Source of the DNA: Streptomyces sp. NBC_01716
GTDB lineage: Bacteria > Actinomycetota > Actinomycetes > Streptomycetales > Streptomycetaceae
Length of the DNA stretch: 64,000 nt
Assembly (NCBI RefSeq): GCF_036248275.1
Contig: NZ_CP109181.1
Coordinates: 2,418,001 to 2,482,000 of the forward strand
Reading direction: 5' to 3'
Below are positions 36,783 to 46,067 of this stretch, piece after piece (the first letter of the stretch is position 1; every line of letters begins with the position of its first letter). The notes beneath the pieces were generated by a model. It ran no database searches. It saw only the letters and a program-made list of their open reading frames with translations, and was not told the DNA's origin. The position numbers and the translations under genes were made by a program.

Positions 36783-38453
36783 TTACTTCGCGGGCTTGAG
36801 GTGCAGTACGACATCCAGCGCGTTCGGCTGGGTCGGCTGCGGCGGGCCGTACGGGTCGGCCTCGGTGGGCCAGCCCACCCAGTTCTTCGTGGAGTACTCC
36901 GCACCGATGGGCGCCGCCGCCGTCGGGATCATCGGGACCTCGTCGACCATGATCTTCTGGAGGGTGTTCAGCGCGGTGGTGCGCGCCGAGTCCTCCGTCG
37001 CGTTCGCGTACTCCTTCAGCGCCTTGGTCGCCGCGGGGTTGTCGAACCGGCCGAAGTTGCCGAGCGGGGCGTTCTTGCCGATGGGCTGGAGCAGCGCGCC
37101 GTCCATGATGTTCTGGTACATGTCGTACGGCGTGGCACCGGAGTTGGTCCAGTGCAGCGTGGCGTCGAAGTTGCCGTTGCCGACGTCGGCGGTCCACGCC
37201 TCGGCGGTCTGCGTCTTGACCTTCGCCTCGATACCCAGGGGCTTGATGTTGTCCTTGATGATGGACAGGCCCGTGATGTAGTCGTTCCAGCCGGCGGGGT
37301 CGGTGAAGGTCAGCTTCACGGCCTTGCCGTCCGGGTCCTTCAGGGTGCTGCCGTCGAGCGTGTAACCGGCCTCGTCCAGGACCTTCTTCGCGCCGGCGAC
37401 GTCGGGCTTGATGGTGACGCCCTTGTACTCGGGGGCGAGGAACGACTCACCGGCGGGCAGCGGGATGCCGGTCGGGTTGGTGATCTCCGGGTAGAGCGTG
37501 GCCTGTGCCTGGATGTGGATCGCCTTGCGGTCGATCACCATGGCCATCGCCTTGCGCAGCGCCGGGTCACCGAGCGGGCCCTTGGTGGTGTTGAACCACA
37601 GGCCGTGGATGCCGAGGCCGGAGGGGAACCAGAGCTTGTTGTTCTTGGGGTCCTTGGCGACGTACAGCTGCTTGTAGTTCGGCATGAACACGAACGACCA
37701 CTCGGCCTTGCCGTTGGCGAGTGCGGTGGTCTGCGCGCTGTTGTCGTTGTACGAGGTGAAGCGGAGCTCCTTCACCTGCGTCTTGCCCTTCCAGTAGGAG
37801 GACGTGGTGTCGAGCGTGGTGGTCTGCGGTGTGAACGTCTTGAGCTTGTACGGCCCCGAGCCGACCGGCTCGCGGTTGGGCCACGTCGCCGGGTCCTTGA
37901 CCTTCTCCCAGATGTGCTTCGGCACGACGAAAGTCGTGGTGATCTTGTTCTGGTTGACGTACTGCGATTCCTTGAAGGTGAGGACGACCTTGCCGCCCTC
38001 CACGGCTATGCCGTCGTAGGGCACGCCGTTGCCGTTGAGCGCCGGGTACTTCTTGATCAGCTCGAAGGTGTACGCCACGTCCTCGGCGGTCAGCTTCTTG
38101 CCGTCCGACCACTTCGCCCGCTCGTCGATCGTGAAGGTGACCTTGGTGAAGTTCGACTCCCACTTCCAGTCGCTCGCCAGCCAGGGCTTGCCCTTCTCGC
38201 TGGGGCGGACCTGGTTGTTCATCACCAGGGGCTCGTAGATCATGTAGCGGTAGCCCAGCGACGCGCCGGCGGAGGTGCCGAGGAACGGGTTGCTGTTGTT
38301 GGTCTGCGGGCCGTTCGGCATACCGATGGTGAGGACGCCGGAGGCGCCGCCTGATGACCGGTTGGCATCCGAGTTGGCCGAGGAACATCCGGCGGCGAGC
38401 GCGGCCACGACGGTGGCGGCGGCAAGCGCCCGGAGCTTGCGGTGTGCGGACAT
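36783..38453 (-). CDS. Oligosaccharide/peptide-binding lipoprotein (SBP_bac_5)
   Basis: The 556-residue protein has a lipoprotein signal with lipobox LAAGC (Cys23) and the bacterial extracellular solute-binding family 5 fold: YRYMIYEPLVMNN, WSDGKKLTAEDVAYTFELI (the family hallmark) and LRKAMAMVIDRKAI. Family 5 was defined with oligopeptide receptors but several members, such as Thermotoga cellobiose/laminaribiose receptors, bind oligosaccharides. Neighbouring glucanases argue for beta-gluco-oligosaccharides. ATG 38453 has a GGAG site. It is first in the importer operon. Confidence 0.93.
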   Translation of the reverse strand: MSAHRKLRALAAATVVAALAAGCSSANSDANRSSGGASGVLTIGMPNGPQTNNSNPFLGTSAGASLGYRYMIYEPLVMNNQVRPSEKGKPWLASDWKWESNFTKVTFTIDERAKWSDGKKLTAEDVAYTFELIKKYPALNGNGVPYDGIAVEGGKVVLTFKESQYVNQNKITTTFVVPKHIWEKVKDPATWPNREPVGSGPYKLKTFTPQTTTLDTTSSYWKGKTQVKELRFTSYNDNSAQTTALANGKAEWSFVFMPNYKQLYVAKDPKNNKLWFPSGLGIHGLWFNTTKGPLGDPALRKAMAMVIDRKAIHIQAQATLYPEITNPTGIPLPAGESFLAPEYKGVTIKPDVAGAKKVLDEAGYTLDGSTLKDPDGKAVKLTFTDPAGWNDYITGLSIIKDNIKPLGIEAKVKTQTAEAWTADVGNGNFDATLHWTNSGATPYDMYQNIMDGALLQPIGKNAPLGNFGRFDNPAATKALKEYANATEDSARTTALNTLQKIMVDEVPMIPTAAAPIGAEYSTKNWVGWPTEADPYGPPQPTQPNALDVVLHLKPAK

Positions 38454-38569
38454 GGCGACTCCAGAAAGGGAATGCAGCTCTGTGGGACGGCTGGCCCGTG
38501 GAACTGGGGGCCTGAGGACCGGGTGTGGTGCGTTACCAGGTGCTGGGTGCGGGTGTGCCGGGGTGACGC

Positions 38570-38660
38570 TCTTGCCGGTGACGCGGCTGTTGCCGGGTAC
38601 GCCGGTGGTGCCGGTAGTGCCGGTGGTGCCGGGTGGTGCCGGTAGTGCGGCTCTTGCTGG
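38570..38660. repeat. GCCGGTGGT-type low-complexity stretch upstream of the importer operon
   Basis: Nine-base units reading GCCGGTRGT recur about five times, within the 254-base gap between the LacI gene and the binding-protein gene. It may affect promoter spacing. No open frame here looks real. Confidence 0.5.
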
Positions 38661-38707
38661 TGGTGCTGTTCTGACGGTGCGGCAGGTGGTGCGAACCTGA
38701 GTCCGGG

Positions 38708-39781
38708 CTACGCCGGTACGGAGTCGACGGGCACGGCGCCCGGCGGACGCGCAGCGGAACTCCCCGCCGTGGCCGACGAGTTGCGCGCCGAGTTCGCCGC
38801 GGCCAGCGGCGCCGACTGCCGTACGACCAACTCGGTCGGAAGAACGACCGGTTCGTCCGGCGCGGTCTTCCCTCCCAGGTGCCCGAGCAGCATCAGCGCC
38901 GCCGTCTCCCCCATCCGCCGGGTGGGCTGACGGACGGTGGTCAGGGGCGGTTCGGTGTGCTGGGCCATCGGGATGTCGTCGAACCCGACCACGGCGATGT
39001 CGTCCGGCACCGACCGCCCCGCCGCGCGCAGCGCCCTCAGCGCCCCCGCGGCGCTGATGTCGTTGTGCGCGAAGACGGAGTCGAACGGGGTCCCGGCGCT
39101 GAGGAGTTGCTCCACGGCGAGACGTCCGGAGAGCTCCGTGAAGTCCCCCACGGCGACCAGGTCGGTCGGCAGGATCTCGCGGAAGCCGCCGAGCCGGTCG
39201 CGTACGCAGCCGAACTGCGCCGGCCCCGTGATGACCAGGGGTCTGCTGCGTCCGTCGGCCAGCAGGTGGCGGGCGGCGGACGCACCTCCTTCGTGGTTGG
39301 TGGTCACGACGGAGGGGAAGTCGTCGGGGTGGCTGCCGCGGTCGTCGATCAGCACGACGGGCAGACCCTTGTGACTGAGGGCGATGATCTTGTCGAGCGT
39401 GTTCTCGGGCTCGACGACCAGCAGTCCGTCGAAGGCCCGCGCGGAGACCTGGGTGGTGAAGCGCTCGACCGAGTCCGCGCCGCGGTTGAAGGTGAAGAGC
39501 AGCAGGCCGTAGCCGGCGGCCTCCACCGTGTCGACGACGCCCTGCAGGACTTCGCCCATCCACGGCCAGGTCAGCGAGGGCACCAGCATCCCGACCGTAC
39601 GGCTGCTGCCGCGGGCCAGTCCGACGGCGCCCGAGCTGGGCACGTATCCAAGAGATGCGATCACTTCTCGGACTCGGGCGGCCGTTCCGCCGTCGACCTC
39701 ACCCTTGGTGTTGATGACCCGGGACACGGTCGTCTTGCTGACACCGGCCGCGCGGGCGACATCGGCAATGGTGACACGCAT
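38708..39781 (-). CDS. LacI-family repressor of the glucan locus
   Basis: A 357-residue LacI protein. The N-terminal HTH reads TIADVARAAGVSKTTVSRVIN (residues 4-24, split here as TIADVARAAGVSK and TTVSRVIN), the hinge helix lies near SSGAVGLARG, and the sugar-binding core follows (VGMLVPSLTWPWMGEVL, FDSVFAHNDISAAGAL, DIAVVGFDDIPM). A 25-residue Ala/Ser/Pro tail is extra. It begins 25 bases from a 36-base palindromic operator, implying autoregulation, and is flanked by the importer operon and divergent GH30 gene. Confidence 0.94.
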   Translation of the reverse strand: MRVTIADVARAAGVSKTTVSRVINTKGEVDGGTAARVREVIASLGYVPSSGAVGLARGSSRTVGMLVPSLTWPWMGEVLQGVVDTVEAAGYGLLLFTFNRGADSVERFTTQVSARAFDGLLVVEPENTLDKIIALSHKGLPVVLIDDRGSHPDDFPSVVTTNHEGGASAARHLLADGRSRPLVITGPAQFGCVRDRLGGFREILPTDLVAVGDFTELSGRLAVEQLLSAGTPFDSVFAHNDISAAGALRALRAAGRSVPDDIAVVGFDDIPMAQHTEPPLTTVRQPTRRMGETAALMLLGHLGGKTAPDEPVVLPTELVVRQSAPLAAANSARNSSATAGSSAARPPGAVPVDSVPA

Positions 39782-39805
39782 CGGAGGGCCTCCGAATCGT
39801 TGGCT

Positions 39806-39841
39806 GGAACCGGTTCCGGTACCGGTACCGGAACCGGTTCC
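39806..39841. promoter_or_regulatory. 36-bp composite LacI operator
   Basis: Three adjacent 12-base palindromes, GGAACCGGTTCC (39806), GGTACCGGTACC (39818) and GGAACCGGTTCC (39830), form one perfect 36-base palindrome. AACCGGTT is the classic LacI/PurR-type core. A fourth half-like site (TTAACCGGTCC) lies at about 39856. Confidence 0.75.
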
Positions 39842-40050
39842 AATGTGAGCGGTGAGTTAACCGGTCCAGACCAACACCGTCAAGACTTCACACCGAAATT
39901 ACTCGGGAGGCGACTCCTGGGGAGCGAGAGGGGGTTATGCGTTCAGGTTCTGAATGTTCAATCCCTTGACTGGAGTTCACATCGGAGTTCACTCTCGCCT
40001 CACGATCCATGGAAGACCCCCCACCCCTCTGGCAGGAAGGGCAGCTCCCC

Positions 40051-41937
40051 ATGATCAGACCGAGTGGCACCAGGCGGCGGCTGACGAGGTTGCTCCTCGT
40101 CGGTGTGCTGACGACCGCCGGCCTCACCGGCGTCTCCGCGGGTACGGCGCAGGCCGCGGGCGAGCAGGTGAACATCTGGCTCACGACCACCAGCGACGGT
40201 GGCGGGCGCACCGTGACCCGGGGCCTCCAGCAGCAGACCCCCGTCAACTTCCAGCCGGGCAACGGCGGCAGCGGCACGAACATCACCGTCGACGAGAACA
40301 CCAAGTACCAGACCTTCACGGGCGGCGGCGCCTCGTTCACGGATACGGCCGCCTGGCTGATGAAGGGCAGCGGGGCGCTCTCTCAGGCCACCCGGGACGA
40401 CACGATGCGCAAGCTCTTCTCGCCGACCGACGGCATCGGGCTCTCGTTCATCCGCAACCCGCTGGGCGGCTCCGACCTCGCGCGGTTCGGCTACACCTTC
40501 AGCGACATGCCGGCCGGCCAGACCGACCCCGATCTGTCGGAATTCTCGATCGCACATGATCTCCAGGACGTGCTGCCGCTGACGAAGCAGGCGAAGCAGC
40601 TCAACCCGGCGCTGACGACGATGGCGTCGCCCTGGACCGCCCCGGCGTGGATGAAGGACAACGGCCAGCTCAACGGAGGCTGGCTGAAGGCGGAGAACTA
40701 CGGTGTCTACGCCGACTACTTCGTCAAGTACCTTCAGGCGTACCGCGATCAGGGCGTCCCGATCGACTACGTCTCGGCGCAGAACGAGCCGACCTGCTGC
40801 TCCTCGTACCCGTCCATGAGCTGGAACGCCTCGGGTCTCGCGTACTTCACGAAGGCCGAGCTGCTGCCCGGCCTCCAGGCGGCCGGCCTGCCCACCAAGG
40901 TCATGGCGCACGACTGGAACTGGGACACCTACGACACGTACGCGGCGGAGACCGTGAACGACGCGGCGATCCGCAGCCACCCCAACTTCGGCGGCATCGC
41001 CTGGCACGGCTACGGCGGCGACGTCAACAAGCAGACGCAGGTGCACAACCAGTACCCGCAGCTGGACGCCTTCCAGACCGAGCACTCCGGCGGCACCTGG
41101 ATCGGCAATCAGCAGACCGAGGACATGTCCAACATCATCAACTACACCCGCAACTGGGCGAAGTCGGTGACCAAGTGGTCCCTGGCGGTGGACCAGAACC
41201 GCGGTCCGCACAACGGCGGCTGCGGCACCTGCGACGGGCTGATCACCGTCAACAACGGCGGCGCGCAGCACGGTCAGGTGAAGTACAACATCGAGTACTA
41301 CACGATGGGGCACCTCACCAAGTTCGTGACGCCGGGCGCGCACCGCATCGAGTCGAGCGCGAGCACCACCGTGCCCAACGTGGCCTGGCAGAACCCGAAC
41401 GGCTCCAAGGCGCTGATCGCGTACAACGAGGCGTCGCAGGCGCGGGAGATCCGGGTCAACTGGGGCGGCCAGAACTTCGTCTACTCACTGCCCGGCAAGA
41501 CGTCGGCCACCTTCACCTGGGCCGGCGGCCAGTCGGGCGGCGGTGGCGGCACCGCCGGCACCCTGGACGGTCTCGGCGGCAAGTGCCTCGACGTGGCCGG
41601 CGGGAGCAGCGCCAACGGTACGGCGGTCCAGCTCTGGGACTGCAACGGCTCCGCGGCACAGCGCTGGACGATCGGCGGCGACGGCTCGGTGCGCACGCTC
41701 GGCAAGTGCCTCGACGTCGCGGCGGCGTCGACCGCCGACGGAGCAAAGGTACAGCTGTACGACTGCAACGGCTCCGGGGCGCAGCAGTGGAGATACGAGT
41801 CCGGCAGCGGTGATCTGGTGAACGCTCCGGCCGACAAGTGCCTCGACATCACCGGCAATTCGTCCGCGAACGGGGCGAAGGCGCAGCTGTGGAGCTGCAC
41901 CGGGGCGGCCAACCAGAAGTGGCGGCTCCAGGCGTAG
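40051..41937 (+). CDS. Secreted GH30 beta-glucanase with ricin-type lectin domain
   Basis: The 628-residue enzyme has a signal peptide (1-36, ending AQAAG), a GH30 catalytic domain with acid/base Glu246 in SAQNEPT and nucleophile Glu344 in FQTEHSGG, then a Gly linker near 500 and a C-terminal RICIN/CBM13 beta-trefoil with three QxW-type repeats (AQRWTI, AQQWRY, NQKWRL). The GH30 type is that of endo-beta-1,6-glucanases and glucosylceramidases; with GH64 and GH16 neighbours the former is more likely. It shares the ATCCCTTGAC box with the GH64 promoter. Confidence 0.92.
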   Translation: MIRPSGTRRRLTRLLLVGVLTTAGLTGVSAGTAQAAGEQVNIWLTTTSDGGGRTVTRGLQQQTPVNFQPGNGGSGTNITVDENTKYQTFTGGGASFTDTAAWLMKGSGALSQATRDDTMRKLFSPTDGIGLSFIRNPLGGSDLARFGYTFSDMPAGQTDPDLSEFSIAHDLQDVLPLTKQAKQLNPALTTMASPWTAPAWMKDNGQLNGGWLKAENYGVYADYFVKYLQAYRDQGVPIDYVSAQNEPTCCSSYPSMSWNASGLAYFTKAELLPGLQAAGLPTKVMAHDWNWDTYDTYAAETVNDAAIRSHPNFGGIAWHGYGGDVNKQTQVHNQYPQLDAFQTEHSGGTWIGNQQTEDMSNIINYTRNWAKSVTKWSLAVDQNRGPHNGGCGTCDGLITVNNGGAQHGQVKYNIEYYTMGHLTKFVTPGAHRIESSASTTVPNVAWQNPNGSKALIAYNEASQAREIRVNWGGQNFVYSLPGKTSATFTWAGGQSGGGGGTAGTLDGLGGKCLDVAGGSSANGTAVQLWDCNGSAAQRWTIGGDGSVRTLGKCLDVAAASTADGAKVQLYDCNGSGAQQWRYESGSGDLVNAPADKCLDITGNSSANGAKAQLWSCTGAANQKWRLQA

Positions 41938-41962
41938 GGGACGGTCGGTGACCCGTTCCACG

Positions 41963-42006
41963 CGTACGGGGTGCCCGTGACCGGGCGGTCACGGGCACCC
42001 CGTACG
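41963..42006. terminator. Bidirectional terminator between GH30 and cimA
   Basis: A perfect 20-base stem (CGTACGGGGTGCCCGTGACC, 41963-41982, with 41987-42006) around GGGC separates the convergent genes. Confidence 0.9.
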
Positions 42007-42047
42007 TACGTATGTATGTCCATGCACCCTGGGGCCCGGCTCGCGCT

Positions 42048-43655
42048 CTACTCGGCCGGCTCGACCCCGGCCCGCAGCAATCCGTAGGTGTACGCGTCCT
42101 CCAGGGCCTGCCACGACGCGGCGATCACGTTCTCGCCGACGCCCACCGTCGACCACTCCGCCGCCCCGTCCCCCGTGGTGATCAGCACGCGCGTCGTGGA
42201 CTCCGTGCCGTGCTTGCCCTCCAGGATGCGCACCTTGTAGTCCATCAGCTCCAGCTTGGCGAGCTGCGGGTAGATGCGCTCCAGGCCGACCCGCATGGCC
42301 CGGTCCAGCGCGTTGACCGGCCCGTTGCCCTCGGCGGTGGCGACGATGCGCTCGCCCTTGGCCCACAGCTTCACGGTCGCCTCGTTGGCGTGCGAGCCGT
42401 CGGGGCGGTCCTCGACGATGGCGCGCCACGACTCCGTACGGAAGTAGGTGCGGGCCTTGCCTTCGGCCTCCTCGCGCAGCAGCAGCTCGAAGGAGGCGTC
42501 GGCCGCCTCGTAGGTGTAGCCCTTGAGCTCGCGCTCCTTGACGCGGCCGACGACGCGGGCGACCAGGTCGCGGTCGTCGCCGAGGTCGATGCCCAGTTCC
42601 TTGCCCTTGAGCTCGATCGAGGCGCGTCCTGCCATGTCGGAGACAAGCATCCGCATGGTGTTGCCGACCCGCGCGGGGTCGATGTGCTGGTAGAGGTCGG
42701 GGTCGACCTTGATCGCGGAGGCGTGCAGCCCGGCCTTGTGCGCGAATGCGGAGACGCCGACGTACGGCTGGTGGGTGGAGGGTGTCAGATTGACGACCTC
42801 GGCGATGGCGTGCGAGATCCGGGTCATCTCGGACAGCGCGCCCGGGGGCAGGACGGTCTTGCCGTACTTGAGCTCCAGCGCGGCGACGACGGGGAAGAGG
42901 TTCGCGTTGCCGACGCGCTCGCCGTAGCCGTTGGCGGTGCACTGCACGTGCGTGGCGCCCGCGTCGACGGCGGCGAGGGTGTTGGCGACGGCGCAGCCGG
43001 TGTCGTCCTGGGCGTGGATGCCGAGCCGGGCGCCGGTGTCGGCGAGCACGGTGGCTACCACGGCCTGGATCTGGGCGGGCAGCATGCCGCCGTTGGTGTC
43101 ACAGAGGATGACGACGTCGGCGCCTGCCTCGGCGGCGGCCCGGACGACAGCCTTGGCGTACTCGGGATTGGCGCGGTAGCCGTCGAAGAAGTGCTCGCAG
43201 TCGACGAAGACCCGCCTGCCCTGCTCGCACAGGTGGGAGACGGTGTCGGCGACCATCGCCAGGTTCTCTTCGAGCGTCGTACGGAGCGCGAGCTCGACGT
43301 GCCGGTCGTGTGACTTGGCGACGAGCGTGATCACCGGGGCACCGGATTCGAGCAGCGCCCTGACCTGCGGGTCGTCTGCCGCGGCGGCGCCGGGGCGGCG
43401 CGTGGAGCCGAACGCGACGAGCTTGGCGTGCTTGAAGTCGATCTCGCTCCGGGCGCGGGCGAAGAACTCGGTGTCGCGCGGGTTGGCGCCCGGCCAGCCG
43501 CCCTCGACGAACCCCACCCCGAAGTCGTCCAGGTGCCGCGCGATGGTCAGCTTGTCGGCGACCGTCAGATTGATGCCTTCGCGCTGGGCGCCGTCGCGCA
43601 GCGTGGTGTCGAAGACATGGAAACTGTCGTCGGTGACCGTTGATTCTGTGGTCAT
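42048..43655 (-). CDS. cimA: Citramalate synthase
   Basis: CimA condenses pyruvate with acetyl-CoA to (R)-citramalate, a route to 2-oxobutyrate and isoleucine without threonine. The 535-residue protein has the HMGL-like domain with DTTLRDGAQREG at residues 14-25, the metal-ligand motif GIHAQDDTGCAVANTL and the LeuA-type dimer domain at the C-terminus (VLITTGDGAAEWSTVGV). DGAQREG and HAQDD separate it from leuA (which has GEQ and HPHND). ATG 43655 is preferred. An attenuator-like leader precedes it. Confidence 0.94.
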   Translation of the reverse strand: MTTESTVTDDSFHVFDTTLRDGAQREGINLTVADKLTIARHLDDFGVGFVEGGWPGANPRDTEFFARARSEIDFKHAKLVAFGSTRRPGAAAADDPQVRALLESGAPVITLVAKSHDRHVELALRTTLEENLAMVADTVSHLCEQGRRVFVDCEHFFDGYRANPEYAKAVVRAAAEAGADVVILCDTNGGMLPAQIQAVVATVLADTGARLGIHAQDDTGCAVANTLAAVDAGATHVQCTANGYGERVGNANLFPVVAALELKYGKTVLPPGALSEMTRISHAIAEVVNLTPSTHQPYVGVSAFAHKAGLHASAIKVDPDLYQHIDPARVGNTMRMLVSDMAGRASIELKGKELGIDLGDDRDLVARVVGRVKERELKGYTYEAADASFELLLREEAEGKARTYFRTESWRAIVEDRPDGSHANEATVKLWAKGERIVATAEGNGPVNALDRAMRVGLERIYPQLAKLELMDYKVRILEGKHGTESTTRVLITTGDGAAEWSTVGVGENVIAASWQALEDAYTYGLLRAGVEPAE

Positions 43656-43764
43656 GACTCTGTGGCTCCTGTCGAGTGTGGAATGTGGAGTGTGGGAGGG
43701 ATCTGGCTCCACCGCCACCGTCTTCGCGTGCGTCCCGTCCCGGCCGGGATGGGGCCGGAAAACG

Positions 43765-43790
43765 AAAAAACCCCTCGCGGGTGCGAGAGG
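43765..43790 (-). terminator. Attenuator terminator upstream of cimA
   Basis: On the minus strand CCTCTCGC pairs with GCGAGGGG (one G.U) around a four-base loop and is followed by six T. A U-run is rare in this genome and the hairpin lies 110 bases upstream of the cimA start, so it stops transcription before the gene. A competing hairpin at 43818-43845 (11-base arms, one mismatch) lies just before it. Confidence 0.7.
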
Positions 43791-43845
43791 TCTGCGCGCG
43801 GGTCTGGGGCACGATGCCCGCTCCGTACGTGGTGGTACGTAGCGG

Positions 43846-43881
43846 TCACTGCGGACCGGCGCGCCTGCTGCCGATAATCAT
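43846..43881 (-). CDS. Candidate cimA leader peptide (MIIGSRRAGPQ)
   Basis: ATG 43881 opens an 11-codon frame with two consecutive isoleucine codons, ending at TGA just before the first of two hairpins. Isoleucine is the pathway product, as expected for ribosome-mediated attenuation. A ribosome site is not obvious, which is the main weakness. Confidence 0.45.
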   Translation of the reverse strand: MIIGSRRAGPQ

Positions 43882-43989
43882 GGCGAACGAGGACACCACA
43901 GCAGTTTGGCACGTTTACGCCCAGGTGGAAGCCCCGTCTCACGATGCGGGCGGTGCGCGGGAGGCCCGGGGGACGCACGGTGCGGGCGG

Positions 43990-44026
43990 TCCGGGCCGTA
44001 AGCGCCCCGGGGGCGTACGGCCCGGA
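43990..44026 (-). terminator. Terminator of the TetR gene
   Basis: TCCGGGCCGTA (43990-44000) pairs perfectly with 44016-44026, with an inner GCGCCCC/GGGGGC stem; it ends 6 bases before the stop codon of the minus-strand TetR gene. Confidence 0.75.
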
Positions 44027-44031
44027 CGGGC

Positions 44032-44631
44032 TCAGATCAGCGTGTCCTCGATGAACTCGCGAACATGTCGCAGGACTTGGGCCCTGCCGGTGCCCGGAAT
44101 ACCGACCACCAGATGGACGCAGAAGCCGTCGAGCAGCGCGCGCAGCCGGGTGGCGAACCGGTCAGGGTCGACGGCCCGCAGCTCACCTCGTGAGATCCCC
44201 TCGGCGAGCAGCGCCACCAGGTCCCGGTGCCAGGCCCGCTCGATCGCCGCCTGCCGGTCACGGACCTCGTCGGCGGCGACCTGCGAGCGGTTCCAGACCT
44301 CCAGCCACAGCGTCCAGTGCGGGTCGCGGTGGCCGTCGGGGACGTACAGATCGACGTACGCGTCCAGCCGCTCCCGCACCGGCGCCTGCCGGGCCAGCAG
44401 GCCCCGCCGCTCGGCCCCGCGCCGTGACTCGCTCCACTCCAGCGTCTGGAGCAGCAGCTCGTCCTTCGTACGGAAGTAGTAGAGGAGGTGTCCGCTGCTC
44501 ATCCCCACGTCGCGTCCGAGCCCCGCCATGGTGAGCCCGTCGAGCCCGCGCCGGGCGATGGTGTCCATGGCGGCGGAGAGCACGGCCTCACGGGGCGGGG
44601 CCGCGTTGCGGCGGCGTGCGGTGGGTGTCAC
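44032..44631 (-). CDS. TetR-family regulator (BetI-like)
   Basis: The 199-residue protein has an N-terminal HTH (AVLSAAMDTIARRGLDGLTM, GMSSGHLLYYFRTKDELL, residues 17-63) and a C-terminal ligand domain with HWTLWLEVWNRSQ, as in BetI/YcdC-type TetR proteins. GTG 44631 is the start that begins just before the conserved part. No divergent efflux or catabolic gene is adjacent, so its target is unknown. Confidence 0.88.
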   Translation of the reverse strand: MTPTARRRNAAPPREAVLSAAMDTIARRGLDGLTMAGLGRDVGMSSGHLLYYFRTKDELLLQTLEWSESRRGAERRGLLARQAPVRERLDAYVDLYVPDGHRDPHWTLWLEVWNRSQVAADEVRDRQAAIERAWHRDLVALLAEGISRGELRAVDPDRFATRLRALLDGFCVHLVVGIPGTGRAQVLRHVREFIEDTLI

Positions 44632-44735
44632 CCGTACGTTGTACCTGATGAGGGCACAGGGCGTTGCCGTCGGGTCACACAGCGGATGCCGCCACCGCTT
44701 GTGCCCACCGGCCGGTAACCGTCCGCGGCGGCGCG

Positions 44736-45839
44736 TCAGACCACGTGGTGCATCCAGTTGTGGACGTCCTCGGCCCGGCCCGTCTGGATGTCCAGCAGCG
44801 CCTTGCGCAGCTTCGTGGTGACCTCGCCGGGCTCGCCGCCCGAGTGCGTCCACTCACCGCTCGTCGACCTGACGAGGCCGACCGGCGTGATGACGGCGGC
44901 CGTACCGCACGCGAAGACCTCGGTGAGGGTGCCGTTCTCGGTGTCGCGGCGCCACTCGTCGGTGGAGATACGGCGCTCCTCGGACGAGTAGCCGAGGTCG
45001 CTCGCCATCTTCAGCAGCGAGTCGCGGGTGATGCCGGCCAGCAGCGAGCCGGTGAGCTCGGGGGTGACGATCTTGTCCCCGTACACGAAGTACAGGTTCA
45101 TCCCGCCCATCTCCTCGACCCAGCGGTGCTCCAGCGCGTCCAGCCAGACGACCTGGTCGCAGCCCTCGGCCGCCGCCTCGGCCTGCGCGAGCAGGGAGGC
45201 CGCGTAGTTGCCGCCGGTCTTGGCGAAGCCCATGCCGCCGGGGACGGCGCGCACATAGTTCTCGGAGAGCCAGACCGAGACGGGCTTCACGCCGCTCGGG
45301 AAGTACGCGCCGGCCGGGGAAGCGATGACGAGGAACAGATACTCGTTCGACGGCTTCACACCGAGGCCCACCTCGGTCGCGATCATGAACGGCCGCAGAT
45401 ACAGCGAAGCCTCGCCGCCGTGCGGCGGGACCCACGCCTGGTCCTGCCGCACCAGCGCGTCGCACGCCTCGATGAACGTCTTGGCCGGCAGCTCGGGCAT
45501 CGCCAGCCGGCGCGCGGAGACCTGGAAGCGCAGGGCGTTGGTCTCGGGCCGGAAGGTGGCGACGCTGCCGTCGGGGCGGCGGTACGCCTTCAGCCCCTCG
45601 AAGATCTCCTGCGCGTAGTGCAGCGTCATGTTGGCCGGGTCGAGCGAGAGCGGCCCGTACGGCACCAGCTCCGCGTCGTGCCAGCCCCGGCCCTCCGTCC
45701 ACCTGATGGTCACCATGTTGTCGGTGAAGTGGCGACCGAAGCCGGGAGCGGCCAGGATCGCCTCGCGCTGCGCGTCGGACAGCGGATTCGACGAGGGCTT
45801 GAGCGCGAGAGTGGGCAACGGCGTCGTGGGCGTGGTCAT
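44736..45839 (-). CDS. ilvE: Branched-chain amino acid aminotransferase IlvE
   Basis: IlvE transaminates the keto acids of valine, leucine and isoleucine with glutamate. The 367-residue class IV PLP enzyme has the Schiff-base lysine Lys207 in [13 protein letters not shown], plus [14 protein letters not shown] and [13 protein letters not shown] typical of the long (BCAT2-like) IlvE. ATG 45839 follows GAAGGA. It is separated from leuB by a terminator, so each has its own promoter. Confidence 0.97.
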   Translation of the reverse strand: MTTPTTPLPTLALKPSSNPLSDAQREAILAAPGFGRHFTDNMVTIRWTEGRGWHDAELVPYGPLSLDPANMTLHYAQEIFEGLKAYRRPDGSVATFRPETNALRFQVSARRLAMPELPAKTFIEACDALVRQDQAWVPPHGGEASLYLRPFMIATEVGLGVKPSNEYLFLVIASPAGAYFPSGVKPVSVWLSENYVRAVPGGMGFAKTGGNYAASLLAQAEAAAEGCDQVVWLDALEHRWVEEMGGMNLYFVYGDKIVTPELTGSLLAGITRDSLLKMASDLGYSSEERRISTDEWRRDTENGTLTEVFACGTAAVITPVGLVRSTSGEWTHSGGEPGEVTTKLRKALLDIQTGRAEDVHNWMHHVV

Positions 45840-46018
45840 GAGTTCTTGTCCTTCACCGGTTGTGTATGACGGACCGCGCTCACGCCGCTACAGGTACTAG
45901 GACGTCCGAGCTTTCCCTCACGCTACGGCCCACCGCCATTGTGGCGCGTGGCTGAGCCTGGCATGAATCGGGGTGATTGCGGCCCTGCGGATGATGGTGA
46001 CACCCGGTGGCCGCAAAG

Positions 46019-46052
46019 CACAGCCGCCGGGTGCTGCGACCCGGCGGCTGTG
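46019..46052 (-). terminator. leuB terminator
   Basis: CACAGCCGCCGGGT (46019-46032) pairs perfectly with 46039-46052, starting 15 bases after leuB. Confidence 0.85.
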
Positions 46053-46067
46053 GAAGGCGTCGTCGGG

